From positions 1 through 64,000 of the forward strand of contig JAIUCV010001088.1 of NCBI GenBank assembly GCA_026724425.1: a stretch of DNA of 64,000 nt, given 5' to 3'. Origin of the DNA: Erythrophleum ivorense (lineage: Eukaryota > Streptophyta > Magnoliopsida > Fabales > Fabaceae). Below are positions 1 to 10,060 of this stretch, one piece after another; within the stretch, counting starts at the first letter, position 1, and each line of letters starts with the position of its first letter. A model generated the notes under the pieces. The model saw only the letters and a program-made list of their open reading frames with translations, ran no database searches and was not told the origin of the DNA. The position numbers and the translations under genes are program-made.

Positions 1-3000
1 ACTAAAGAGTTAGCCAGAGAAACTATTAAAAAAAAAAAAGACCAACTTTCACAGTCAACAATTCACAAAATCACCTAACTATGGTATGAACATAAATCAC
101 TAGATCCACTTTATGCCCATTGTTCAAGCAATATTAATGAAACTTTTTTCTTTTAGGATGATCAAATGCAAGCAAGCACTCCTAGCACTGCACCTTTAAT
201 GCAACAGGGAATAATGACTTTAGTACCTCCAACATCAAGTGAATTTACTTTTACTTAAATGTTAATGGTTAGTATAGATTATATTTTTTCAAAAGAACTT
301 TAATTATGTTGGATATTTAGTGTTAATGATATGAGATATATTTATTTACTTTGCAGGCACCACTTGATTGTCCCATATCATCGCTTGAAGTATTAAAATT
401 TAGTGAAGATATCTTTAGAGATATGTAATAATAAAAGAACTTTAATAGACAAAATGCAAAATATTCAACTTTATTGAAACAAATGATTATTACAAGAAAT
501 TCTTTATCATAGTAGAATACTACAACTTGAAAAAAAAAATTACTACGAAATATACAACATGTCTTTATCATAGTTTGTTTCATTTTCAATATATCCTAGT
601 AAGCAACAACTGTCTTCTTGCAGAATTGGCCTCATGGTTCATTATTTGTCTTTTATGCAAATGTAAGTTTAGCAAGCTTTTTAATAGGAGAAGCAAGTCA
701 TGGTTAGGCTCAAATCAACACTGTAGGAGCAAACCTTCCAACAGTTTAATACACAGATAAGCACCATCACAAGACATGTACTTCCACTGGAGTTGGCAAT
801 TGGCTTCATGCACTGTAAACTGTTCAGTTATTCTTTTGGTTACAATTGTACATGCAATTGTTATTTTGTTTCCAATTGTACACAAAGGTTGTAGCAACCC
901 TGCATTGGCATAGAAATAAAATTATATGTTATATATGACAAGCTTCCTAGCAATAAATTCTGATGTTTTCGACTACAGAAAAATTAAATGAATACTATGC
1001 AACAGATTACTGTATCCAACAATCAATCTCAATCTTGACATCAATAATAATCTGTTTTGGTATTTTCATTTTTCATTCAACTGATCTATCTCATTGAATT
1101 CACAATTCAATTCATATACCAAATAACTAATTCACACTTCAATTCATTCACAACTCAATACACTTTCAGCATACAAGCATAGTATCAACATCAAGTACGG
1201 TATTGGCATCAGCAAGCATATCCTAACAATTTAACTCACATAACTAAATAATTGAGATATCTCATTCAATTCACAAACAATCCAATATACATGTTTAACA
1301 CACAAGTAACAGACATAGTCATTCATCTGTAACAAACACAGCATCTGTAGCAGACGCAGACATTCTTAGCCACTACAAGAAGGTTAGTTCCTGTGGTGTT
1401 GATCTGAGCCACTACAATTTCCTTATAGAAGCATTCTATTGTGATGAAGCTACAAATTGAAACGTTTAGCATACAAGCTTATGAAGCATTCCACTGTCAT
1501 GAAGCTTCTACCAAAAAAAATTTAGGATACTAATATCAGCCACTACAATTTATTTTGACAGATTCATAATTAAAATTGAATATGGGTTTGAACAAAAAAC
1601 AAAATTGAACCTATAAATTGAACACAAAACAAAATTGAAGCTACAAATTGAAATGAAGAGGGAAGAGGAAAAAATTAAACTGGATGAACAATAATCTATT
1701 GCAAAATCTTTGCTCTTGAAGCTACAAATTGAAATGAAAAAGCACGGGGAAGGGGGGAAAATTGAAGACACCACGGATCTTTGCTTTTGAATAAGAAGAC
1801 TTTGATCCCCCAATTGATTTGGGTTCGAGCTTCTTCACGCATGCCACATTGGAGCTTCTTCACGGATATCGCGAGCTTCAGAAGACCTGGAGGTGCATTT
1901 GTGTTGGACGACTACTTCCTGAAAGTCATGGGCTTCAAGCGACTTGGTGGTGCCAAGTGTTGGACAACATCTTCACACCCGCCGCGTGATGGAGAGTCTT
2001 GATGTGTTTGGGTGTCGAAGGGAGTTTAGATGTAGCTGAAGTAAAAGCTTAAAACCTGCTGCTCCAGATGCTTTAGATGAAACGGAATGAACGGCTAGAT
2101 ATGATTCTCAAATGAGCGGTTGAGATCATCATTTCATTAAATCCAGAGACGACGTTGTTTTATCTAAAAGTATGACGTGTTTTGCAACCTCCAAAGTAGA
2201 TAATCCGGACGCCTTTGTTTTCTATTATTGTTAGAATGGTACAGTTATAATTAGCTTTTATTGTTTTTATTTTTAAGCTCTGAATATAATAATTTTTGTA
2301 AGAAATTCAAAGTTTAGATGAAAAGATACATGATAAATAAATAAAAAAGTTAAAATGATAACCTAGGCCCAAACTTTGTGAAAACCAATTTAGAGAGATA
2401 TAGATTATATTTTTATATGAAAAAATTGATATGCACACGAAACTATGGGGATGTTTATGTGGATATTTGTTTAATATTATGTATAAAAATAAATGGAAAG
2501 TAAATTAAATAAAATTATCTACCATTTAAAAGTTTAATAAAGAGATAAATAAAAAAATTTGATTCAATTTATTTAAATGATGATAAAAATTACTTGAGAT
2601 GTATAAAAATTAAAGAGATAATTGTGTAGGTAGATAAATAAAAAAAATTACCTTCTTTTTTCAAGTATAATAGAAAATTAAATAGTTAGAAGATACATTA
2701 AATATTATAAATTATCTTATTGTTAATAAAAAATAACTCAACGCAATTTTAATAATCATATTAGTTTTTATTTTATTTAAAATAATTAAATATCACTGTT
2801 GATAAGAAGATAGTATTAATTTAACTTAAACTTTCAATTTTTTTTTGTTTATCTATAAATACTTTATGAACCTAACCATGTGAGCTATTATAAAAGTGAT
2901 GTCCTATACTAAAACTTCTTCATGCGTCACCATAAACTTCAGCTTGATCCTTTTTTTCTTAATATATATGTTTTGGTTGTTGTTTTTTTTCTTTACATAA

Positions 3001-3640
3001 ATTAGTTATGCATATTTTTTTTATGCCTATTATGGTTATTTATTATTACCAAAGGGGGTAATGACACTGTTTTTAGATATGAATAACAAAAAGGATTAGG
3101 CTAAAATATAATTTCTTATAATTTTTATTATCAAATTCCTCAATTAAAATATAATAAGCACACAATTTAATTGAAAATAAGACACATATCTAGAAAATAC
3201 ACACTTCCATATTAATATTAAAAAATTATATATTCATTATATTTTAATTAAAAGACTTGATAATAAAAATATAAGAAGTTACATATAATTTTTTATTTTC
3301 ATAATAGAAACTCTTTAATGTATTTAGATTCAATCCTACTCTATCTCTCTTATTTATTTTCAATTTCCAAAATTTTGTATGCCTTTTGTTAAAAGAAAAA
3401 AAAGAAAGTTGTGGTCCAATAGTCAATTATATGAAAGTTATTTGGGAATGGAATATAACATACCGTTTGCTACATAAAAAATTAAAAATAGACACAAAAA
3501 TAAAAAAATAATTCATGTGTTTTTATTTTAAAAAGTTTTATAAAAAATAGATATCATTAAGCAATAATTATAATAAGGTAATAAAATATCCTCTAAAATT
3601 TTTTCTTTCCCAATCATTTTCCCTGGAGTGCCGAGATTGT
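1..3640. other. left intergenic region, no confident gene
   Basis: No long reading frame is seen. A short frame at 157-258 follows a good splice-acceptor sequence (TTTTCTTTTAG) and reads 33 codons to TAA; another short frame follows TTTGCAG at 349-355. They could be terminal exons of a gene starting left of the window, but I recognise no family. From 1790 to 2215 the DNA is clearly richer in G+C than its surroundings and contains the word GAGCTTCTTCACG twice (about 1829 and 1851). From 2230 to 3600 it is AT-rich filler. Confidence 0.5.
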
Positions 3641-3949
3641 TATTTGTCAATAAATTGAACATACCATTTACATGTAAAACGATCCCTAGTTGATGACGAC
3701 TCTGTCGCCAATTGCCTGTGTGCTAAGCAACTCGCCCATATATTTCCCACGTCAACCCGAACGCGCAACAACAGACTTTTGAAAATCACAATACTCAACG
3801 CGCAACAACAACAGTTCCGCCGGCGACGACGGTGATCTCATCCTCCGGTACCTCCGTCTTCGTCTGGGTTCATCATTGTTTGATAAGCGGCAATTCGGAT
3901 CCGAAGGATTGGGCGGATAGTAGATCTTCTTTGTTTGGACCTCATCCTC
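3641..3949 (+). promoter_or_regulatory. promoter and 5' leader of the DOMON/cytochrome b561 gene
   Basis: Base composition shifts from AT-rich to mixed just before the gene. A TATA-like CATATATTT lies at 3737-3745, followed by CACGTC at 3748-3753. If transcription starts about 30 bases after the TATA-like box, the leader is roughly 170-180 nt. There is no ATG between about 3754 and 3949, so the ATG at 3950 is the first one a scanning ribosome would meet. The exact transcription start is inferred. Confidence 0.5.
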
Positions 3950-6664
3950 ATGCTTCACAAATCCATACTCATAGCATTCCTCTTCAACTTGTTCTTCGGA
4001 TATGCGGATCCTGATGGGAATTGCTCCCGGACCAGCCCTCTTGTTGATTTGGAGTCAGAGTTCAAAATGGTTCAGCATCAGCTCAGAGGGTATGTGAAAA
4101 TCATCGATGATTGTTCATTTAGGGTTTCACAATTCGATATGCTTTCTGGGTCTGATGTCCATTGGTGGGGTGCAGTCGCTTCTGATTTCGAAAATTTTAC
4201 TGGGGGATTCATCGTCTCTGATCATAAATTGAATGATACTTGCAAGAATGCTAGCTTTGTCGTGCGTTTGATGAAGAATATTACATGGGATATGATCCAG
4301 GTACTGGCTGTGTGGGATCTCCCCACTGCCTCCGATTTTGGACATGTCATGCTCGGGGAGTTGATGAATGCCACTGCGATTTCTCCTAGTCCTAGTTTGG
4401 CTCCTTCGCCTTCAAGCAATGCCGATTATGGGGCAGAGGAGGGTCGCAATCACACGGAGCCAACAATGTTTGAGAATTGTAAGGTGTTGTCGAAGGACTT
4501 CCGAGTTAGGTGGACGCTAAACGTTAAGGAGGATTTCATTGATATTGGGTTGGAGGCTGCAACTGGGATTCTGAATTACATGGCATTTGGGTGGGCGGCC
4601 CCGAATTCTTCTTCCGAACTCATGATTGGAGCAGATGTGGTTGTGGCAGGGTTTAAGGTAGATGGTTTTCCATTTGTGGATAACTTTTACATTACCAAGT
4701 ATAGTGAGTGTATGACAAAGAGTGACGGATCAGCGGAAGGGGTTTGTCCCGATTCAGTCTATGGAGGGTCAGACGGGGTTGGTTTAGAAAACAACACGAA
4801 GCTAATTTATGGGCATAGGAAGGATGGGGTCTCATTTATTCGATATCGGAGGCCATTGAGTAAGGTGCACGAAAAGTATGATCACCCAGTGAACCATACA
4901 GCAAATATGACAGTGATTTGGGCTTTGGGGTTAATTAAACCTCCTGATTCTATTCGGCCTTACTATCTTCCTCAAAATCATGGGGGGCCTCCGTTTGAGA
5001 CATATGGGCATCTGGTTCTGAATGTGTCGGAGCACTTGAATGACTGTTTAGGTCCAATGGATGCAGAAGACAAGGAGGATCAAGATATTATCATTGCAGA
5101 TGCAAAAGTTCCATTGGTGATTTCATCAGGTCCAGCGTTGCATTACCCAAACCCTCCAAATCCAGCCAAAGTTCTTTACATCAACAAAAAGGAAGCTCCC
5201 GTCTTAAGAGTGGAAAGAGGGGTGCCAGTTAAGTTTTCAATACAAGCTGGGCATGACGTTGCACTTTATATTACATCAGATCCAATTGGCGGAAATGCAA
5301 CATTGAGGAATTTGACTGAAACTATTTATGCTGGAGGTCCTGAAGCAGAAGGAGTTCAAGCCAGTCCCAAAGAGTTAGTTTGGGCTCCTGATAGGAACAC
5401 TCCTGACCATATCTACTATCATTCATTGTATGAGCAGAAGATGGGTTGGAGAGTGGAGGTAGTTGATGGGGGTCTGTCAGACATGTATAATAACAGTGTT
5501 ATTCTGGACGATCAACAGGTTACCTTCTTTTGGACGCTGTCAAAGGATTCAATTTCCATTGCTGCCCGTGCCGAGAAAAAAAGTGGATATCTTGCAATAG
5601 GATTTGGAGATGGAATGGTAAAAAGTTACGCTTACGTAGGTTGGATCGATGATAATGGTGTTGGTCGTGTAGATACTTACTGGATTGATGGAAAGGATGC
5701 CTCAAGTATACATCACACAAATGAGAATTTGACATATGTGAGATGCAAAACAGAAAATGGCATCATTACTTTGGAATTTACACGTCCCTTGAACCCATCT
5801 TGTAATCAAGGCACTAGACCAGAATGTAAAAATATTATTGATCCCACAATTCCTCTTAAAGTTGTTTGGGCAATGGGTGCTTCATGGACTAATGAGCATA
5901 TCAGTGAGAGTAATATGCATTCTCTTACAAGCAGTAGACCTATCCATGTACTACTGATGCGTGGTTCTGCAGAAGCGGAGCAAGACTTGCTTCCTGTTCT
6001 AGCAGTGCATGGGTTTATGATGTTTCTTGCATGGGGTATCTTGCTTCCTGGCGGTATTTTGGCAGCCAGATATGCAAAGCATCTTAAGGGTGATTTATGG
6101 TACAGAATTCATGTTTATTTGCAATACTCGGGGTTAACTATTATTTTACTTGCCCTTCTCTTTGCTGTGGGGGAGCTGCGGGGTTTCTACGTCAGCTCAT
6201 TACATGTTAAATTTGGCATTGCTGCAATATTTTTGGCTTGTATACAGCCAGTGAATGCGTCCCTAAGGCCTCAAAAACCAGCAAATGGGGAGCATGTGCC
6301 CATTAAGAGGCTCGTTTGGGGATACTTTCACATAATTGTTGGCAGATCTGCCATTGTTGTAGGCATTGCAGCACTGTTTAGTGGGATGAAGCATCTCGGA
6401 GACAGATATGGTGCTGAAAATATTCATGGACTCGATTGGGCATTGGCAATTTGGTTTTTAGCCTGTGCACTGATGGTTGCCTATCTAGAATACCGTGAAA
6501 AGCAGCTACTAAGGGATCAGGTATTTGGAAGAAGCAATTGGGTGTTTGGTAATCCTGAGACGGAGGATTCCCTTGATCTCTTGAGCCCACACAGGACAGC
6601 TGCTGAGGAAGGGTTAGATTCTTCTGTAAGAATGGAAGTACAGTTAGAACCTTTGAGAAGATAG
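3950..6664 (+). CDS. DM13-DOMON-cytochrome b561 membrane protein (At5g54830-like)
   Basis: An intronless frame of 904 residues, the usual length for this single-copy plant family. A signal peptide (residues 1 to about 20) is followed by a DM13 domain (about 40-140, with the paired-tryptophan DVHWWGA segment), a Ser/Pro-rich linker (about 145-156), a first DOMON domain (about 174-330), a cupredoxin-like segment (about 390-505, ending in a Tyr-Tyr-His-Ser-Leu-Tyr...Met-Gly-Trp motif like that of animal Skeletor proteins), a second DOMON domain (about 513-660) and a cytochrome b561 core with five membrane helices (about 680-848). Four histidines (687, 721, 752, 794) sit where the two haem b ligand pairs are expected. 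More than ten N-glycosylation sequons support an extracellular N-terminal part. Family knowledge suggests trans-membrane electron transfer, probably ascorbate-linked; the physiological role is not established. The coding frame extends five codons upstream to a TTG at 3935 but has no earlier ATG. Confidence 0.95.
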   Translation: MLHKSILIAFLFNLFFGYADPDGNCSRTSPLVDLESEFKMVQHQLRGYVKIIDDCSFRVSQFDMLSGSDVHWWGAVASDFENFTGGFIVSDHKLNDTCKNASFVVRLMKNITWDMIQVLAVWDLPTASDFGHVMLGELMNATAISPSPSLAPSPSSNADYGAEEGRNHTEPTMFENCKVLSKDFRVRWTLNVKEDFIDIGLEAATGILNYMAFGWAAPNSSSELMIGADVVVAGFKVDGFPFVDNFYITKYSECMTKSDGSAEGVCPDSVYGGSDGVGLENNTKLIYGHRKDGVSFIRYRRPLSKVHEKYDHPVNHTANMTVIWALGLIKPPDSIRPYYLPQNHGGPPFETYGHLVLNVSEHLNDCLGPMDAEDKEDQDIIIADAKVPLVISSGPALHYPNPPNPAKVLYINKKEAPVLRVERGVPVKFSIQAGHDVALYITSDPIGGNATLRNLTETIYAGGPEAEGVQASPKELVWAPDRNTPDHIYYHSLYEQKMGWRVEVVDGGLSDMYNNSVILDDQQVTFFWTLSKDSISIAARAEKKSGYLAIGFGDGMVKSYAYVGWIDDNGVGRVDTYWIDGKDASSIHHTNENLTYVRCKTENGIITLEFTRPLNPSCNQGTRPECKNIIDPTIPLKVVWAMGASWTNEHISESNMHSLTSSRPIHVLLMRGSAEAEQDLLPVLAVHGFMMFLAWGILLPGGILAARYAKHLKGDLWYRIHVYLQYSGLTIILLALLFAVGELRGFYVSSLHVKFGIAAIFLACIQPVNASLRPQKPANGEHVPIKRLVWGYFHIIVGRSAIVVGIAALFSGMKHLGDRYGAENIHGLDWALAIWFLACALMVAYLEYREKQLLRDQVFGRSNWVFGNPETEDSLDLLSPHRTAAEEGLDSSVRMEVQLEPLRR

Positions 6665-7200
6665 ATGAGTGTCTGATAGTAAGATACAGTTTCGCACCAA
6701 ATTTGGAAATTTCTTATATAATCTTGGGCTGGCAGGATCCTTCATTTGTTTGGAGGCTTTTTTTCAAAAGAAAAAAAAAAAACTCTGTTTTGAGGTACAT
6801 TGGGAGGCAGTTGCTCTTTAGTCTCTTAGTTCAACCCGATGTTGCATTCTGTGAAGAGTAGCTTTCCAACATGTATTTCCTATAGTCAACACATCTTCAA
6901 TGAAATAGGTTACATGATTTCTCTACTCTAGCTGCTAAACTCTTCTTTTAATTTCTTCTCTTTTTTCCCGAAGAAAAAAAAAAGAGAGAGAGAGAAATTG
7001 AACTTTACAAAGTGAAAATTTTCTTGTGCTTTAAGGTAGGTTCTGTATGCTTAGTTTGATAGTATCCAGCATGTTCTTGAGGCAAGGAAAGCAATTCGGC
7101 AAAAAGCATTATTGTGAACTGTGAGATGCAGAAAATAAAATATAATATCATACCATTCCTATCATCCATGGTAACACTTGATATTAGATTCAATGTGTTT
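6665..7200 (+). other. 3' untranslated region and flank of the DOMON gene
   Basis: Downstream of the TAG stop there is U-rich sequence typical of plant 3' UTRs. Possible polyadenylation signals are AATGAAATAG near 6898 and AAAATAAAATAT near 7133. A purine-rich GA/A tract lies at about 6973-6998. The cleavage site cannot be fixed by eye. Confidence 0.4.
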
Positions 7201-8590
7201 GCATGTTTCTTCTTTGGATGTCATATGCTATCAATCCCAGTGGATACAGGAGCCGAACTATAATAATTGTAATCTCAAGTGGCAAGAAATCAATACAAAG
7301 GAGTCTAGACCAGTTCTGACATTTTGGCCTTAAATGTAAACAGAAGTATAGTATAGAATTTCATATATATGATTTAATATGTTAGAATTAATGGAAAATT
7401 ATTTTCTTTTCTTTTGCTGTAAACTATTTGGTGTTTCAGTTTATCAACTGTGACATCATTGAGAAAGACACCTTTGCTTACTAGTGATTTTGTATGGTTA
7501 AAGAATTTCTCTTTTGTACTTAAATTGCGATTTTTTTTTCTTTTTTTAATCATTGGTCACTGAGGTTAGCTTCGGCCTAGGTGGTTCACGCTTATGCAGA
7601 AACTGATGCATCCAAGGACCAAGGACCGATGCCCTTTGTGATGGTGAAGGTGTTCCCATTGTTAAAATTAGCAGTTTTCTAATTATCGGAGAGGTTGTCA
7701 ATCTCTGCAGTGTTTTGTTTAAAAGTTTCCACATATCCACTTAAAAACATGATAAATGCAAGGATATTCAGTTCATTTCCTCATATGACACAAAAGAAGT
7801 TTTTTTTTTTGTGGGAAAATGGTCTAAGTACCCCGACATTTGTGACTTTTAAGTAAGGAATGAGGATTTTTTGGTTAAAACATCCTATTTGGAGATAATT
7901 GGAAGTGACATTTATCGAAAATTTTCAAGTTTGAATGTATGCCTACGTTTGACTGGAGAAGGGCATTTTACTGGTTGACATCAGACATTCCATGCCTCGG
8001 TTTGTGACCACTGACCACATCAAAGCTGCTGGAACATTTTGCCTTGTTTTGAAGGTTAATAAAAGTAGGAGGTTGTAAAATCTTATCACTTGAGTTCTGT
8101 TATAGTGGACACTATGTTTTGAATTAGGCCATAGCTAGATTGGGTAGATTGCTAATAGAAAATGCTTCTTGGTGCTGCCTTGCTTGTGGATTTATGCTGC
8201 TATCGGCTTGGGGCTGGTTTTGGTGGTGTACCCATTTGCAAGGTTTTTTGCCTGGTTAACTAGAAACCGTTTGCTGAGTCATACCAGTAAGCTAACTGAA
8301 TTCAGTGTTATGTTTGCTGGTATAATTTCCTTAAGGAAAAGGTTTAGAATTAACATTTTGAGTTTAAATAATGGATATTTACCATTTGTATATGATTGGG
8401 TGATTTTGGGGAGTGATCCTAGCAGATTATTCTGGGAATGTGTATAATTCCGCCTAATATTCTTATATAAATACAGGCGAAGGCTAAGGTGGAAAATACC
8501 CTGAACGCTACCTTTCTCCTCTCTATCTTCAGTTGAAACACAGCTTTTATATATTTTTAAACAATTGAAACTTGCTTTTCTAACTCTTTT
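7200..8590. other. unassigned stretch with short coding-like fragments
   Basis: Several short open stretches on the plus strand look more protein-like than the surrounding filler: about 7203-7319, 7582-7650, 7969-8065 and 8169-8305. The last is hydrophobic (Leu/Val/Tyr/Phe-rich, one probable membrane helix), ends at a splice-donor-like CCAGTAAGC, and could join an acceptor at 8465-8476 (AAATACAG). I do not recognise a family and cannot assemble a gene, so these may be relics or chance. Confidence 0.25.
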
Positions 8591-8609
8591 AAGTAGCTAA
8601 GTCACAGTT

Positions 8610-9400
8610 TAAAAAGTTATCAACGCAGAGTCACCAGCAAGCATAAAGAGGTGGAAAAAATTAGTATGACAAGTGGTTAGATAATAGAACTCCCCTGCAG
8701 AAATTAAACTAACACTGACAATGCAACAATTCCTCTGATATAGACTCAGTAATATTATTTCATTCAACAGTAAATCCAGCAAGAACAACACAAAACATCA
8801 TTCAATTAATCAGCACAGTCAAGCAGAAAATTTAGAGAAATCAAGAGAATAAAGGGTTGTTAGCTTTCGAGAAGCTAGCCCTCTGCCAGAGACAATTTTC
8901 CAAAATTCTCCACATTCGCCAACACAGCAAAACCACCCTCAAATATCCCTGTAACCGCCTCCTTCTCACTGGGTCACCCTTCCTCACATACAGTAACAAG
9001 TCAGTTATTAGCATGAATTTCCCTTTTCATAATTCCCAGCCGCCTCAACCCCTTTGACCCTTCTGTAAGACACCTTAATCTCTGTAGTTGAACCATTGAT
9101 CTCGGGTCCAATTTCCTCTTTTCCTTTCTTTTCTGATGATAGTGTTTGCTGGGTTTTAGTAGCAGTGGTGGGTTGAGCACGCCCATCAGTATCCCCTCCC
9201 AAAGAAGTTGCATCTTGTTCTCAAGGTGAAAGTCTGGGAACTGTAGTTGAAAGGTATTAGAGTTCTCCCTTGTGTTTTAAAACTCAGGCAGTCCCAACCA
9301 TTTGATTAACACTTAAAGTTGCCCATTTGTCAGTCTTTTGATACTTCGTACAACTTCAGGTACCTGAAGTTCCAAATCAGTATTCATGCTCTTGGTGGCA
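8610..9400 (-). mobile_element. decayed Ty3/gypsy chromovirus, 3' end with chromodomain
   Basis: On the minus strand about 9330-9010 reads as the C-terminal tail of a chromovirus polyprotein. A stretch VLIKWLGLPEF is followed by a damaged segment and then LQFPDFHLENKM, the standard end of the integrase-linked chromodomain (family form: VLIKW.GLP...ATWE...FP.FHLEDKV). Two in-frame stops interrupt it, one in the codon just before VLIKW and one after GLPEF. A one-base shift near 9200 moves the frame into a charged, Lys/Thr-rich tail that ends at tandem stops near 9008. The sequence continuing to about 8610 is non-coding and probably the old 3' UTR/LTR, but I could not delimit LTR ends. No reverse transcriptase, RNase H or integrase core remains nearby. 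Inactive. Confidence 0.8.
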
Positions 9401-9580
9401 ATTACAGGCAATAAGTTGAATTTTTTGATCTACCAGTTTATGTTTTTCAACTTTCACTTTCTAATAAGGTATTATGATTTTATTGTTCCCATGGGATCTT
9501 CTTCTAGAAGACATCTCACACGCCGTGACAGTGGGCCGCAGAGAACAAACATGTCCTTCACATCAATTGACAGTTAATAG
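9400..9580. other. no recognisable feature
   Basis: Mixed-composition DNA between the chromovirus relic and the duplicated segment. It may be part of the same old insertion, but no polyprotein motif is readable. Confidence 0.3.
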
Positions 9581-10060
9581 CAAACCCATTTTAAGAACAG
9601 TGCAGCTCGGAACTTATGAGATCAAACACTAACGTAAGGATGATCATTTCGTTGATTCACTAACTCAAGGAGCAAACTGGAGTTCATCACTAGCTATTAC
9701 AGCAAAGACGTAGTACCATAAATTTGGTTTAACATTTTCTGAACCATTCAATTAGTTATAAAATCCCCAAATTCTTGTTTTCTGACTTCTCTTCTTAATA
9801 CTTTAATTTTGATCTTACAGTGATGTCTCCCAACCAGATGGCATTGAGAAGCAAGATGAAACAGCTTGGTTGTTTCAATTTTCCAATTGCTTATGTAGTT
9901 ACCAATTGTCCTTCTCAGTATATAAGTTTCTCAGTTATCTTAAAAAGCCCATTTTAAGGAATAGAATTAGTTTAGAAGATCAAGTGCTAAACTGAGAATG
10001 ATCAATTTGTTGATGCTACTACTCAAGATGCAGCACTTGAGTCTTCATCATTCTTTATTC
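9580..10060. repeat. diverged direct duplication (copies about 9580-9695 and 9943-10060)
   Basis: Both copies begin with CCCATTTTAAG and then share, in the same order, GATCAA, CTAA, ATGATCA, GTTGAT, ACTCAAG, GAGT and TCATCA. The spacing between copies is about 363 bases. On the opposite strand both copies carry TGATGA at the corresponding end, resembling a C box of a box C/D snoRNA, but neither has a convincing CTGA D box with a terminal stem. An old segmental duplication is the safer reading. Confidence 0.5.

Noticed and set aside
9580..10060. A pair of box C/D snoRNA genes on the minus strand.
   Set aside because: TGATGA is present in both copies, but no convincing CTGA D box and no terminal stem were found, so only a duplication is annotated.
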